Part shown: positions 1-11,399 of the stretch, in pieces
How positions within the stretch are numbered: the first letter of the stretch is position 1
Layout of the letters: each line of letters starts with the position of its first letter
Source of the DNA: Tricholoma matsutake
Taxonomy: Eukaryota > Basidiomycota > Agaricomycetes > Agaricales > Tricholomataceae
Direction of reading: 5' to 3'
Length of the DNA stretch: 64,000 nt
NCBI GenBank assembly: GCA_026075535.2
Contig: AP026547.1
Location: forward strand, 2,852,001-2,916,000
Program-made: the position numbers and the translations under genes
Notes under the pieces: generated by a model
The model's database searches: none
What the model saw: the letters and a program-made list of their open reading frames with translations, nothing else
Told to the model about the DNA's origin: nothing

Positions 1-1569
1 TAAGTCCTGTCGAACCCTAAAGAGTAACGCGTCAGATTGATCTCGAGTTCAGGACTATGCTCGTATGTCGTTTCGGCGTCTTATTTGACCCCGGCAACTT
101 ACACGCCGATGATCTGCAAGATTCAAATTTATGTGACTGTACGTTCCATTTATTAAATTGGATGATTGACTCAAACTTCATTGAACAAGGTTATCATCGA
201 TGTCATCATCCGAGCGTATGTCCCCCAGATATGTTATTGAACCTCAGCATACTTACTACTTCTCAGTATTTTTGGGCGACGAGTGTGGCTGAGTCTGTGA
301 ATCTAATTAATTTTGCAGTTCTTTGCTTTCTTATCTTCATTGGTCTGTAGTGTCCAGGAGAAATATTCCTCTCGCTTGCTGTATCGTGAGTATTGCAATA
401 TGCAGTAATCTCACGCTTTTGGCCTGGAAATTTAACTCATCATCTTACTCACACAGGCAGGAACCTCGGGCCTGACACTCGGTAAGGCCCTGTTCGTCAC
501 TCACTCAGATTCTGGAATCTAATCAATGACGCTCCTCAAAGTGGCTGGCTTCAGTGCGTTCGTTCTTTCTCTAGTTGTGACCACTCGTTGAAACTCCCTT
601 CAGCCTTTGCCAGCAAAGCGTTAGTGACTCCTACCCCACATCGTGAGATGCGTTCTGATAAACATGTTATCAATATCGCCAGTTTCATTCTAGGCACTTT
701 CAAAAAGTTTCCACAGATATCAGTCCGTTCTATCTATGCCATCTTCTTAGGCTCTTGTCAAACTCATGACTATGTGAATGCACAGTATCTCCTCTATGCG
801 GCGCTCGGAGGTGGTGTAGCCGCCGACATTCTCATCGCAGCATCCCTCTGCATCGCCCTGTCGCGAAGAAGGACAGGTATTAAAAAGTACTTACTGCTGC
901 CGTTGCTAGTATCTGGTATCTTTTATCACAGATCTGATGAAACTATTCCCAGGACTGAGTCGGTCATCAATGTGATGATGATGTACACTATCAACACCAG
1001 TACGTCCAGCATCCTTCCAAAATAGAATTGACATTTACCGTGAATCTATCTTTCGCAGGTCTTCTCACCACGTAACTCTTTCTTCTTGATGCGATTGTGT
1101 CTTCATTTGATTGACGCAATCCATCTATGCGCAGGATATGTTCCGCAGCGTGTTTCATCACGTACGCCATGTGGCCAAACGCGCTCACCTTCCTCGGCAT
1201 ATATTACTCGCTCGGTAAATGTTAGTCCCTTCCTTTATTATCCTTCATTTCCAGTGCTAATGGATCAAAACTGCATAGTATATTTTAACAGTCTCCTAGC
1301 AACACTGAACAGCCGTGATGCTCTGCTGGAGAAGCTCGGCGATGTCGTCATGTCGAACTTCTCATCAACGTCGTCTCGGAGCAAGAGTGGGGCGAGGAAC
1401 TATTGGACGAAGCGGCTGTCGGATTTCGAGGCGCGGGTGAGTGTTCTTGATATCGAACGAGATGCTGTATAGTGGAAGAGTAATCTCCTTTTTCGTGCAG
1501 CCTGTAGTTGTGACCATCAAGCAGGAGGTGGATGTCACAAGTGTGGATGGAAAGAAAAGTCCTGTATAA
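1..1569 (+). CDS. DUF6534-type membrane protein gene, 5' end outside window
   Basis: This is the 3' part of a multi-intron gene of the agaricomycete DUF6534-type integral membrane family, whose function is unknown. Recognisable exons are a YFWATSVAE segment (267-300), a transmembrane segment around YLLYAALGGGVAADILIAAS (784-880), TESVINVMMMYTINT (955-1000) and the family signature NSLLATLNSRDALLEKLGD (about 1285-1345). A GTGAGT donor near 1442 and a CAG acceptor near 1500 would give a last exon that starts PVVVTIKQEVDV and stops at TAA 1567-1569. Introns show GTACGT donors. The N-terminal exons lie upstream of the window. The middle part (300-600) is hard to read through, so partial decay is possible. 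A second diverged copy lies at 34.5-36.5 kb on the other strand. The family call is from memory of its motifs. Confidence 0.6.
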
Positions 1570-2876
1570 TGATTCAAGTCGAGAGGATAAAGAATCAATT
1601 GGAACTTTAAGGCGTCGTGGATCTACGGTTGGACTTTTTATGACAGATGACAAACGCTGAACTTGACGATGTATACTTGCCCGGACTATGACCTACGTGT
1701 GGACATTTCTTCAAGTTGTTTCACGTGAACGGTGCCAGAAATTAAATTGGTATGTATATTCAAGTATCGTAGTATTATAGTTGTCGATGGTAAATAATGT
1801 ACATACATACCTATTATTGCAATCAGCAGACTAGGTATGAAACGTCCAAGTTTCAGAGCATGCGTTGAATAACATTAACTGATTTAAAACCGCGCCCTAG
1901 AGAGAACAAGGAAATGAATACACAGCCTATCGTATCTAATTCAAGAGAAAAACGCCAACCAGCTAAGCTTGCCATCAATAGTTACTGAGCCAATGAGCAG
2001 TACTTAATGTTCAAACTTGGTTATCGGCGGATGGCGCCGCGGAACACCGAAAACACCAATATAGGACACGGAAGATAATCTTTATGATACACACGCTCAA
2101 GCCCAGGTGCCAAGACGGGGTGGAGCACTTTTAATTGGATCCGAGATGTATTCGAATGTTTAGATATCTAAGTTCGGATTGATATCACGGTTCACATTGG
2201 GGCACCGTAGTCTGACACTGCATGTCTGAGGTACTGTGAATTCGAAAGTATTCTGCAATTCTGAGTCGGACCGTGTTCCGAATATTGTCAACATACTTTG
2301 CTAGAGATATTTTGATAGTATCGTACCGTATTTTCAAGCTGACAGGCCTGAATACTGGCAAAATATGAGTATGATAACAGGATTAAGTGTACTTCCACCA
2401 TACTGATAAGTTACTAAGTACTTCTGACCACAAGCTATCCTCTGAACCGAATGGCATCGAATGAATTAGAATGGGGTTTGGTCGGACCACATTCTTTCCT
2501 GGTCGACCAACCGGATCGAAGCATGAGGCAGGCTGACACTTGTACCGCAAATGTACTCGTGATGTCTATTACTACCTATCTAATAATAACACTTACGAGT
2601 TGCTCAGATCTATCAAAACTCAGGCTGCACTTGAGATTTACGCCACACAGCAGAGCATCTTGGAAACGTATGCGTTGATGGAACAGCAGAAAAGGACCCC
2701 AACTTATGCGTACTGTCAGAGGTTTGTTCATATGACGAATTAGGTCCAAAAATAGCCTCGTTTGGCCTCATGGGGCCCCAAAACTGTGTTACAACCGCAC
2801 GTCCGCGCTGTTGGGCGCCATGCGTGCCATGTTTGATCCGTGATGAATTACTTGCCAAATCGCACCGACGAAAGTG
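1570..2876. other. Intergenic, no gene seen
   Basis: I see no convincing coding exon or repeat. Short open frames near 2451-2955 have no recognisable motif and overlap each other on both strands. Confidence 0.5.
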
Positions 2877-3410
2877 TAGTGATGCCACGGCTCGGCTCGG
2901 CTCGGCTCAGGCACTTGAGTCGATCAAAATGGCGCTAAGTCCTGAGCGGCTCTGAGCCGGCTAAGCCGATTGAGATTGCCTAAAGTTGTGGGCTCGCCGT
3001 CCTAGTTGTATTTATGCTTCAGTTAAGTATACTTTTTGACTGTTAAATAGGTTGTGTAGACCGTTATTACGAAAGAAATATGTCATACTATTGAGTTTGC
3101 ACAGATCGGTATGTTTGATGAGATTATTTGGCTATGTTTATCTCCTCATACCTATTACAAAACATGCTCGCGAGGTGACTCTGGGGAATATATGTATTCA
3201 AAATAGCAGTAGGTACTTTGCAGAGTGTTTTATAATGTTTTCAGAAGGTTTAAAGCTGTCTAGCAGCTCTGAATTTTAGGCAACTTAAGGCATGGCTCAA
3301 GTGGCTCTGGGCAGCTCTGAGCTGCAAGCCAATTTATCAGCACAGCTCACACAAAATAGCAGTGTGGCTCAATGGCTCGCAGCTCTGAGCCACACTAGCC
3401 AGCTCCCAAA
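2877..3410. repeat. GGCTC-rich segment with possible hAT-like ends
   Basis: The left side begins TAGTGATGCCACGG followed by a run of GGCTC pentamers (2893-2917). The right side ends in GAGCCACACTA near 3397, so both ends look like TAGTG...CACTA with GGCTC-rich subterminal sequence, resembling E4 at 37764. The flanking 8-mers (CGAAAGTG and GCCAGCTC) do not match, so the boundaries are not proven. Confidence 0.3.
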
Positions 3411-3584
3411 ACAAATATGAAAAATGAGCATTGTAGGTTTGTGACCATCCACGGACCACTTTTGGATTATTTATACCAATGAAGAAGGAAACTTGCCATA
3501 AGAATGAAGAAGTACATGTCTGTGAACCAGGTCAAGCTCCTATCCATTTGGGATGAACTTGGAATTCCACATCAACCTCACAAC

Positions 3585-3790
3585 TAGTGTTTTAAGGTCC
3601 AGTTTGGTCCAGTTTTTTGACCCCCAAGAGGGGCAACCATGGACTGCAACTGGTCCAAACTGTTGCCCACTCTTGAAGGACCGCAACTGAACCGAATATC
3701 CTATTTGGTTGAGTTGCCCCCAAAAGACTGGTTTCGACCAGTTTTACTACTGTTTTTTGAGTCTAATTAAATTCTATTATATACTAAATA
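3585..3790. repeat. Truncated hAT-like element end
   Basis: The sequence TAGTGTTTTAAGGTCCAG at 3585 is nearly the same as the termini of E8 (40480) and E6 (26611). It is followed by the same GGTCCAGTT and TTTTTTGACCCC subterminal sequence. I did not find a matching right end, so this is probably a truncated copy. It may have removed the left TIR of the transposon that starts just downstream. Confidence 0.5.
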
Positions 3791-4138
3791 AAACTAGTTA
3801 ACATAGATGACATTGATTCCCAGCACCTAATTACATAAGCCAAACATACCCTCCTCGCACCCCCTACTCCATTTGCCACATTCATATTTTTGCACTTGTA
3901 GCCTATAGAATCTATAGTTCACATGTATGGCAAGAGTTCCTATAAGGTTTGTCCCTCAATATATGTCAAGTGTCTGAGGAGTAGGCAAGCAAACTTTTTC
4001 AATATTTTTTGAGTTCTACCTATTTCTATCAATGTTTCAAGTGAAAAAGAACAACTTTCAAATTTCAGGTCCAAGTATTTGGCTGCAACATGTGACTGAC
4101 ACATGATCTCTTGGCAGAGGAAGGGGAAGAGGAGAATG
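3791..4138. other. AT-rich spacer, nothing recognised
   Basis: No open frame, TIR or tandem repeat was recognised. The left TIR of the downstream Tc1/mariner-like element is expected here by comparison with copy B, but I could not find it. Confidence 0.4.
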
Positions 4139-5555
4139 GCAGAAATTACAACACATACATGTCCTAAAGCACTAAACCCTACTCCTGATATGCCCTGAAG
4201 ACCTAGATCCCAGTGGGCAAAAGCACAGAATGCTGCTCAAGCACATGAAGCATATAAACAAGCAACTGGGAAGGTTCAGAAGGCTACAGTCAAAGAAGTC
4301 GAAGATGAGGATACCCCAAGATGTCACCCTCACAATGAGAGTCCACTGGAGGACCCTGAGATTGTAGAGATCATCAATGAGTTTGTCCACATACAAGAGG
4401 ATGGCTTTATAGGCTATGACCCAGAGTTGGAGGACTATGAGCTCGAGGATGATGAAGATGACCCTGATCCATTGATTGAGATTCAAAAACTCACAGACCT
4501 GGAAGTCTTCACCCAGACTTTGCAGAAGGCACATGATGCTGCAACTGCTGCTGAGCGCAAACACCAGAAAGGGAACAAGCAACCCAAAAGATATCTGGGG
4601 AACTCAAAAAGGACACGGCGTCATCATGAGCTCAACCAAAAGGAGCTTGAGAAGAAAGGATTCACATCAGTAATCCAATGGCTTTCTGCAGCACAGAAAG
4701 AGAAGAGAGATGGGAGTGTCTCTGCTGAATGCAGCTCAAGTCAAGCAGAGCCAGATTATGTTGCCAGTGATCAAGAGTCAGATGATGAGGTGAGGGATAT
4801 TATCGAAGATAAAAAGAAAGGGAGCACTTGCTAACTCTTGATGCTTGATGTCTCAACAGGTCAACATTCTGGAAAGAGAAACACTGAATGGTGATGGTGA
4901 GGCTTCTTCTCAGCACCATGACAACACAGGGACAGCCCAAGATGCAAACAAAAAGACTGAGCCAAATACTCCTGTGGCCCTTGATGCATGGCAGCAGGTC
5001 AAAGCAATGCTAAAGGACATCCACAAAAGGCAAAAGCCACAGGACAACAGTATGGATACAACCTCTGACCTTGCTTTGAATCAGTTACACTACAAAGACT
5101 TTCCTGCACTTCGACGAGCAGTGGCAAAACTGACTGTGAAGAGCCATGATAAGAAGCTTGATGTGTTCTTCTGAGCACGTATCACTCCAATGGTTGGGAC
5201 CTTGAATCTGTACCTAGATTCCAAGCTCTCATATTCCTGGCATGAAGCCTCCTTGGTTGTGTCCAAAACACAAGGGCAAGGGAGCAATCATGCATGCAAC
5301 ATCTGAACCTGGATCCATCAATTCCTGAGCCATGGTGTGTTTCCCCTTTATTGGTTTGGCCAGGCACAATCATCGATCCTGCACAATGAGGACTTTGCAC
5401 AGGCAATCCAACTTCACCTCCAGAGTGTTACTAAGGACGGGTACATTTGGGCACAGGATATGGTCAATTTTATTGAAACACCTGAAATGCAACAGAAACT
5501 TGAAGAGAGTGGTGTGAGAAAAAAGAAGATCTTGTTGCAAACAGCCCAGTGTTGG
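4139..5555 (+). pseudogene. Transposase copy A, N-terminal part
   Basis: This is the N-terminal half of a DDE transposase. It has an acidic stretch (ELEDDEDDPDPLIEI, 4441-4490), a basic helical segment (KGNKQPKRYLGNSKRTRRHH, 4570-4629) that is conserved in copy B, and an HTH-type region ending IWAQDMVNFIETPEMQQKLE (5449-5508). The frame changes near 4830, 5170 and 5330 may reflect introns or frameshifts. The reading frame stops at TAQCW, where E1 is inserted, and resumes at 8026. The N-terminal third is probably DNA-binding, by inference from its position before the catalytic core. Confidence 0.65.
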
Positions 5556-5560
5556 AGGTC

Positions 5561-5592
5561 TTTACACTGCCCCATATGTTCCATGCAGATCC
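5561..5592 (+). repeat. E1 left terminal inverted repeat
   Basis: The 32 bp from TTTACACTGCCCC to CAGATCC match the reverse complement of about 7988-8019 exactly. Five bases (AGGTC) separate it from the 9-bp TSD. Confidence 0.85.
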
Positions 5593-5844
5593 ATGTGGAA
5601 TTGCATGGACTCTGCACAGATCCACATGGACTCTGTGCAGATTTGCAATCCATACAATAAACCATTTTAGCTGTGCAACAGGGTGTGACAGTCCACATGG
5701 ATCTGTGCAGACTAACATGGATTCCCTGTATTTTACTTGGATTCCATGGATTTTGTCCATCTGCATCCATGATCAACCAGGTCGGACAAGCAAGGACAGT
5801 CCGCATGCATCCAAACAGACCATTTTTGAGCTTAGCAAAATAAT

Positions 5845-5926
5845 GGCACAAATGGTATTTGAACCTGTAGCCTCATGACTAAGTAAGAGAGTACAGACAT
5901 GCATTACCATTACACTATGCAGCCAT
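5845..5926 (-). other. tRNA-like module in E1 (A/B-box relic)
   Basis: Read on the minus strand it starts GGCTGCATAGTGTAATGGTA and ends with a B-box-like GGTTCAAATACC (complement of 5854-5865), spaced like a tRNA gene with a long variable arm. Its stems are imperfect, so I do not call a functional tRNA. It points outward, toward the left end of E1. Equivalent modules lie in E2 and E3. Confidence 0.4.
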
Positions 5927-6158
5927 TATTGTTTGTGGCCATTGATGCAACTACATACCACTGTTTGGCTTTGTATGACAAAGCACACAGTTGCGTCATC
6001 AAGGTTGCCAGCTCATCACTCACCACCACCATGCCACCACATCCCTCCCTCCCCTCCACTCTACCACCACCACCACTGTGTGCACGCATGCCACCACCAT
6101 TCCCACACCCACTCCCACCATCACCACCACCTTCAAACGAGCCAACTGGATGGAATGT

Positions 6159-6260
6159 GGGCCCAAACAATGGCAACTGTTATTTGGGCCACAGATAAGT
6201 TTTTTTTTTTTTTTCTTTTTCTTTTTATCAATGAACTAATTGTATTTTATTGCTTTTTAG
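6159..6260 (+). other. E1 hairpin plus intron-like stretch
   Basis: The inverted repeat GGCCCAAACA / TATTTGGGCC (6160-6190) is followed by CAG|ATAAGT, a splice-donor-like site with its first base changed. A T-rich tract, CTAAT (6236-6240) and TTTTTAG|GTTGTTTACTACTGG (acceptor at 6260) complete an intron-like unit. E2, E3, E4, E6 and E7 have the same arrangement. Confidence 0.5.
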
Positions 6261-6509
6261 GTTGTTTACTACTGGGGATGACCTGCCATGATGAAAAATG
6301 TGTAATGCACACCCACAGCCACCCAATCCCCTCCTCCCCATTCAAATGGGATGTGAGGCTGTCAACAGGAACTAGGAGGGTGCAGAGGGATGCTGGGAGA
6401 CCCCAGAAGGGGGATACCCATGCGGTAAGCACCCAGCAACCCTGTACATGCACCACGTCACACTGATGTGCTCAACCCCCCCAAGTAGAATCCCATGACA
6501 ATGCCAACA

Positions 6510-6900
6510 CACCACCCACCTCCAGCCTCATGAGCAACTGCTCATGGGGTGGATGGTGGGTGGAATGACGATGACAAGACTGCCGACCGTGAAAAATGTG
6601 TAACACATGCCCACAGCCTACCCAACAGGCCCTAACCCCTCCAAACTAGGAGACCCCCAAAATGGATGATGCACCCACCCACGCCTGCAAGCCTCTGCTT
6701 GTAGGGTGGATCGTGAGTGTGTGCAGGCAACAATAACAATGATGCCGCTGTCTACCAGCACCAGAACCCCCCAGAATGTGAAGCATGGCCGCCAACCATG
6801 ATGGACAATGATGACAAGGCCAATGACACACCACCCGCCTCCAGCCCCATGAGCCACTGCCTGGGGGGTGGATTGCAGGTGGAATGGCAATGACGATGAG
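6510..6900. repeat. GAGCAACTGCTC near-palindromes in E1
   Basis: The best copy is CATGAGCAACTGCTCATG (6529-6546), inside the context CCACCCACCTCCAGCCT...GGGGTGGATGGTGGGTGG. Two weaker copies follow near 6690 and 6850. The same unit recurs in E2, E3, E6 and E7. Confidence 0.6.
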
Positions 6901-7092
6901 GGGAACAACAATGGGAACACACAGCGGGGAGCACCACAAGGAGCACCACGGGACACAGGATGATGGGAATGACACAATGACAGCAACCATGCGGGACAAC
7001 AATGGCAACAGCAGCAACAGATGAAAGCCACCCAGGACAACCCCCACCAGGACGACGCAACCAGGAAGACACACCCACCACGATGCAAGAGG

Positions 7093-7120
7093 GCCCAAGG
7101 GACGTCAATGTCCCTTGGGC
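7093..7120. repeat. Perfect hairpin GCCCAAGGGAC / GTCCCTTGGGC
   Basis: The arms are 11 bp with a 6-base loop. TGTAG and a long T-run follow. It occupies the same position as the second hairpin of E2 (42517-42544). Confidence 0.6.
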
Positions 7121-7721
7121 TGTAGGTTTTTTTTTCTTGTCTTATTTCTTTACCACGGAGATGCACGCCGGATGGCGCACCATGATGAGACACCGCCCCC
7201 TCCCCCACATTTTGCCCTGGGAGGGGTTTTTTTTAAATTCATATTAATGCCTTCCCCAGAGCCCATGTTTTATGTGGGCAAGGGGATTTTCTTTTTATTT
7301 ATAATTGTTGCCCTCCCCTCATGTCCGATGCAGGTGAGTCTTGTATGTAAATAAATATTTGTAGGACTCCCCCTCACACAAGGTGCGAGGGAGGGTGTTT
7401 TTTATGTAGTAGATGTGAGGGATGTAGGTAATAAATTTTATTTGATCTTAATTGTGTACTGCTACCAATGCCACAATGACTCCTGCTGGTTGTAAGCATG
7501 CCATCTCAACAGTTGACGACGAGGCTACAAAAGCCAAGAAGAAGAAAACTGAGCCAAAAACAACTGAAAAGAAGAATGAGAAAGGGAAGCAAGGGGACGG
7601 AACCTAAGCCCAAGAAGGGCAAAACAGTGTGCGTATCATATGACACTGATGATGATAGTGACATGTAGTTGATCCTTGTATTTGTAAGCTAGTCAGTAGT
7701 GTTTATGCAATGACCCTTACA

Positions 7722-7910
7722 AGTGCAGACTCAGCACAGACTTATGCGGACTCTGGGTGGACTAATGCAGACTCCGCATGGACTTATGCGGACTCTGCAC
7801 GGACTTATGTGGACTCTGCATGGACTTATGAGGACTCTGCACGGACTTATGTGGACTCTGCATGGACTTATGTGGACTCTGCACAGACTTATGCAGACTG
7901 GGGTGGACTG
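7722..7910. repeat. Subterminal tandem repeats of E1, about 24-30 bp period
   Basis: Repeats of the form CTTATGYGGACTCTGCAYGGA run up to the right TIR. They produce open frames on both strands with a repeated HGLMRTL or SPHKSMQ peptide, which I take as shadows of the repeat. E2 and E3 have analogous subterminal GGACTC/GAGTCC arrays. Confidence 0.75.
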
Positions 7911-7987
7911 GGGCAGAGTCCATGCTGAAAGGGGTGTAATTTTGCATTTTGGTCACCAGATGGTTGGACTCCACACAGAGTCCGCAC

Positions 7988-8019
7988 GGATCTGCATGGA
8001 ACATATGGGGCAGTGTAAA
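7988..8019 (-). repeat. E1 right terminal inverted repeat
   Basis: This is the exact reverse complement of 5561-5592. Six bases (TTACTG) separate it from the right copy of the TSD. Confidence 0.85.
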
Positions 8020-8025
8020 TTACTG

Positions 8026-9352
8026 CAGTGTTGGCTGCATCAGATGGGCTGGCATTATGGAAAGAAGAAGAAAGGCATATATATTGATGGCCACAAAAGA
8101 GAAGATGTCATCAAGTACTGTGAGGGATTCATTGTGCGATGGAAGGAGTATGAGAAGTGGATGGTCATATATGACAATGATGGCAATGTTGCGAATGTCC
8201 TGGCAGGTTTCCCTGTGGCCCAAGGTCAGCCATTTAAAATGGTTTTAGTGACACATGATGAATCCACATTCTACAAGTATGATTGGCGAAAGTCAAAATG
8301 GACACACAAGAGTGATAAGCCTGTCCCAGAACGTAAGGGCAAGGGGCAGTCACTGATGATTTCAGACTTCTTGACATTTGAATGTGGGCCATTTGGTTTT
8401 GGACGATCTGTGAGTTCAATTTTTTGCCCTGCAAACAAGTTTATGATATGTAAATGCAGGGAAAGCTCACCTTCTGAGTGTGAGGCCCAACTTGTCTTCA
8501 AGGCAGGGAAGAACCATGATGGATATTTCATGGCAGAGGACCTGATCAGGCAGGTTGACAAGGCAATCTACATCTTTGAAGCTCACACCAAAGGGTTTGC
8601 CACAGGCCTCTTCATCTTTGACAATGCACCAAGTCATCAAAAGCGATCTGATAATGCCCTCTCTGCATGCAAGATGCCCAAGAATCCCTCAAATGGCTGG
8701 ACACACTGAAAAGGAGGTGCCAACATGCAAAATGGATCATTCAACGGCAAAACCCAGGTATTCTACTATCTGGATGATCACTCAACAATGCCAGGATGGT
8801 TCAAGGGTATGGAAACTATCATTAAAGAATGTGGTCTCTGGCCTGCTGAAGGTCTTAATGCCCAATGTGAAGAGTTCAAGTGTGAACCCAGGCAAACTGA
8901 TTGTTGTTGCCGCCGTCTTCTTTCTGTGCAGCCTGATTTTGCATCACAAAAATCTCAACTCAAAGAATTCGTCACATCGCGAGGACACATTTGCGACTTC
9001 TATCCAAAGTATCACTGTGAGCTGAACTTTATTGAGCAATATTGGGGGGCATCCAAGTATTGTTATCGTTTGACGGCTCAGACCACAAACATTGCAGAAA
9101 TGGAGAAGAATGTCCTTGCAAGCCTTGATGATGTCCCACTGCTGCAGATTCATTGGTGTGTCTCATTTTTCTCATTCTATCCACATTGTTCTTATTACTC
9201 TTTTGTAGTTATGCCAACAGGTTGGCATGATTTATCTCAGCCTATGCACAGGGCCTTTTGGGAGCACAGGCTGTTTGGGCCAACAAAAAGTACCATGGTC
9301 ATCATACTTTACCTCCTGACTTTGGTGTTGCTGTCAAGGAGTCTGTCAAAAT
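8026..9352 (+). pseudogene. Transposase copy A, DDE catalytic part
   Basis: The frame resumes with LHQMGWHYGKKKKGIYIDGH and runs through the catalytic core. The presumed first Asp is in VTHDESTFY (8249-8275), the second in FIFDNAPSHQ (8611-8640) and the Glu in CELNFIEQYWG (9018-9050), the pattern of IS630/Tc1/mariner transposases. A TGA at 8707 and another in the last exon break the frame; both fit CGA or TGG decay. A short intron (about 9157-9209, GTGTGT...TAG) precedes a last exon coding AYAQGLLGAQAVWANKKYHG and ending at 9352. Copy B has an intron in the same place. Confidence 0.7.
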
Positions 9353-9520
9353 GTAATTCACAACTAGTAAAGTACTTCTAATTGAATGGTCATCTTCATG
9401 AAGGCTCGGATGGCCCACCAGTCCCCTCGCTCATACCCACTGTGAAAATTTTCACCTTGGATTTGGCTGTGGGAAAATGATTACATAAGGTGCTGGAAAT
9501 AGGTGTCACCTACCTTACAT

Positions 9521-9829
9521 CACTCATCAGCAAATTCACAAAAAGAAATTTGAGCTTTATAAAGATGGTATACAGTTAATAAAGTTGAAAAGTGAGAAGC
9601 CATTTGGCTAGGCCTCCTCCCCTGAAAAGTTACAGTATGGAGGTCATCTGTAAGGCTAGGAAAGTCAAAAAAGTAATGTCAAGTTTGTAAAGTACCAAAA
9701 ACATCAATCAAGACATAAAGTCATGCTAAAAATTAGAGGTCAGCAAATTTGGTGGTGTCATTGTTTACCTTCATTTACCCATCTGGATCACCAGGAGGAG
9801 GTAGCTCAAGATCATGAAGCTGTAATATA
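9521..9829. other. No gene recognised
   Basis: This AT-rich stretch follows the right TIR of copy A. I see no coding or repeat signal. Confidence 0.4.
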
Positions 9830-11074
9830 TGTAAATTATTTATGTAACTACATATGAATAAATAGATAAATGAAAAGAGGTGGGGCAAGCCCCTCACAAA
9901 TGGTAGAAATGGGAGGGTTTATATACCCTGGGATGTGCATGGACCACTTGGCCTTGTGTGGGTCTGATAGTCATGTCTTCTTTTATTGTTGACATGTTAT
10001 TTACACATTTTTACCTTACTTCTTCCCTGTCATGATGATGACCCCCTGTCACTCACAAATGTGAGGGAGGATTGTTTGCTGCCAGTTTTGCTCAAGATAG
10101 CTGCTCCACTGTTGACACCACCACCAACTGCCTCCCACCTCCATCAACACCACTTCTACACTGCTCCATCAAGAGCAAACAATGAACTGCATGGTTGCAA
10201 GGGTGCCACATTGACATGTGTTGGGGGGCTTGGGGCCCTTCAACACAATGTAAATTAAGTATTTCTATTTTTTACCTTCTTTTTGAATACTAACATGTTT
10301 TTAGGTTGTTTTGACTAATTTTAGGTTCCAACTACAACAACAATGCACAACACATGGCCCCTCCTCCCCATCCAAATGGGATATGGGGGGTTCATTTGGG
10401 GTTCAGAGACCCCAGGGACCCAGGTAGTGGGGTATGCCAAATGCCACCACCTGTCTACTAACCACCCAAGCACCTCTTGACACAGGAAATACCCAGCACA
10501 AACGATGGATGAACAGGATCAGGAAGGCAACAACAACAATGAAAACAACAATGATGGGGCCAATGCAAGCCAGGATGCCAGGATGGCACTGACAACAGGG
10601 GACAACAAGAACAGTGGTGCCCACAAGGGTACAAAGGGGACAGCATGGAGAACTGCACCACCAACACCCCAAGGACACAACATGATGCCAACAACAACAA
10701 AAACAATGGGGCTGGGGATGAGAGGCACCAACAACCAGTGCCCAGCACCAACTGTGAACAAACAGGACTGGGAGGAGGAGGACAACAACCAACACCAATG
10801 ATGAGGCCAACCACAGCACAGGTAGGAGTGGCAGCACAAACAGCAAAGAGGGGATCACAAGGACAATGAGACCCAGAAGGGGACAGCCCAACAATGGGAA
10901 TGATGATACACGATGCCAGGACAAGAGGGCATGATGGGCACAAGGATGCTGAGGACCAGACACCAAGGACAATGACAGTGAGGAGGACAAAGACGAAAAA
11001 TGAGGACCAGGACCAGGACTAGGATGATGAGGACCAGATAAGGACAACAATGACAATGACAACAATGGCAGGGA
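9830..11074 (+). mobile_element. Module block E5 (hairpin/intron core, ends not defined)
   Basis: The block carries the same modules as E1-E3: CCCCTCACAAATG-type hairpin arms (9892 and 10040), an intron-like stretch with donor GTAAAT at 10250, CTAAC at 10290 and TTTTTAG ending at 10304, and a CCCCTCCTCCCCATCCAAATGGG segment near 10360 that aligns with 6331-6350 of E1. The rest is CAACAA/GGACAA simple sequence. The long open frames on both strands (for example 10403-11353) are low complexity. I could not define its TIRs or a TSD. Confidence 0.45.
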
Positions 11075-11095
11075 TAAGGCATGACATGGGTACAG
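11075..11095 (+). repeat. Isolated E7-type terminus
   Basis: TAAGGCATGACATGGGTACA plus one G is identical over 21 bp to 13137-13157 and close to the ends of E7. It reads inward to the right. I found no partner end nearby, so it is either a relic or a second boundary of a larger rearrangement. Confidence 0.5.
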
Positions 11096-11399
11096 GTATT
11101 TTGCACTGAGAGGAAATTGGATTGCCTCGTGACATGCTAGAAATTTTACAGCTAAGAATGATACAAATCTAAATCTAGGTAGACATACTAGAGGAACTGG
11201 AAGCGGGAGCGACTTGGTGGGATTGAGGATCCAGAATCTATGGTTATGGAACAAATCAATATCCTCAATTCCATCTTCATTGCCCGGGGGTGAGCTGAGA
11301 GCATGACTATGGAAACCCATATGAGGAGCAAGCCTAAGGCACATCGTAGTCATGATGGAGACTCACCCGTGGACAGATGCCAAGCCTTAAGGGAGCTTC

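Larger units (their letters stand above)
5556..8025 (+). mobile_element. Non-autonomous element E1 (TTTACAC family)
   Basis: The element is flanked by an exact 9-bp duplication, CAGTGTTGG (5547-5555 and 8026-8034). Removing it restores the transposase frame. The TIRs are exact over 32 bp, beginning TTTACACTGCCCCATATGTT at 5561 and on the reverse strand at about 8019. Inside, in order, are subterminal GGACTC-type repeats, an outward tRNA-like module, a GGGCCCAAAC hairpin, an intron-like stretch, GAGCAACTGCTC near-palindromes, CCCTC/GAGGG hairpins, and a tandem array near the right end. I recognise no transposase. The 9-bp TSD would fit a Mutator-like mobiliser, but that is an inference. Confidence 0.8.
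4139..9520 (+). mobile_element. IS630/Tc1/mariner-like transposon, copy A, interrupted by E1
   Basis: This element is homologous to copy B at 18600-21756 but lies on the other strand. It encodes the same acidic N-terminal region and the same DDE transposase. Its right terminus at about 9481-9518 (TTACATAAGGTGCTGGAAAT...) matches the copy B TIR with several changes. The left TIR was not found. E1 (5556-8025) is inserted in the middle of the transposase, flanked by the 9-bp duplication CAGTGTTGG. In-frame stops show that the copy is dead. Confidence 0.75.

Noticed and set aside
7710..8004. Open frames with repeated LHGLMWTL and SPHKSMQ peptides as a repeat protein
   Set aside because: They are open on both strands only because the E1 subterminal tandem repeat has a period divisible by three. 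There is no start context or domain.
10403..11353. Long minus-strand frame of 316 codons as a membrane protein
   Set aside because: Composition is dominated by CC(A/T)/TTG simple sequence. The opposite strand is equally open (CAACAA/GGACAA), as in other module blocks.
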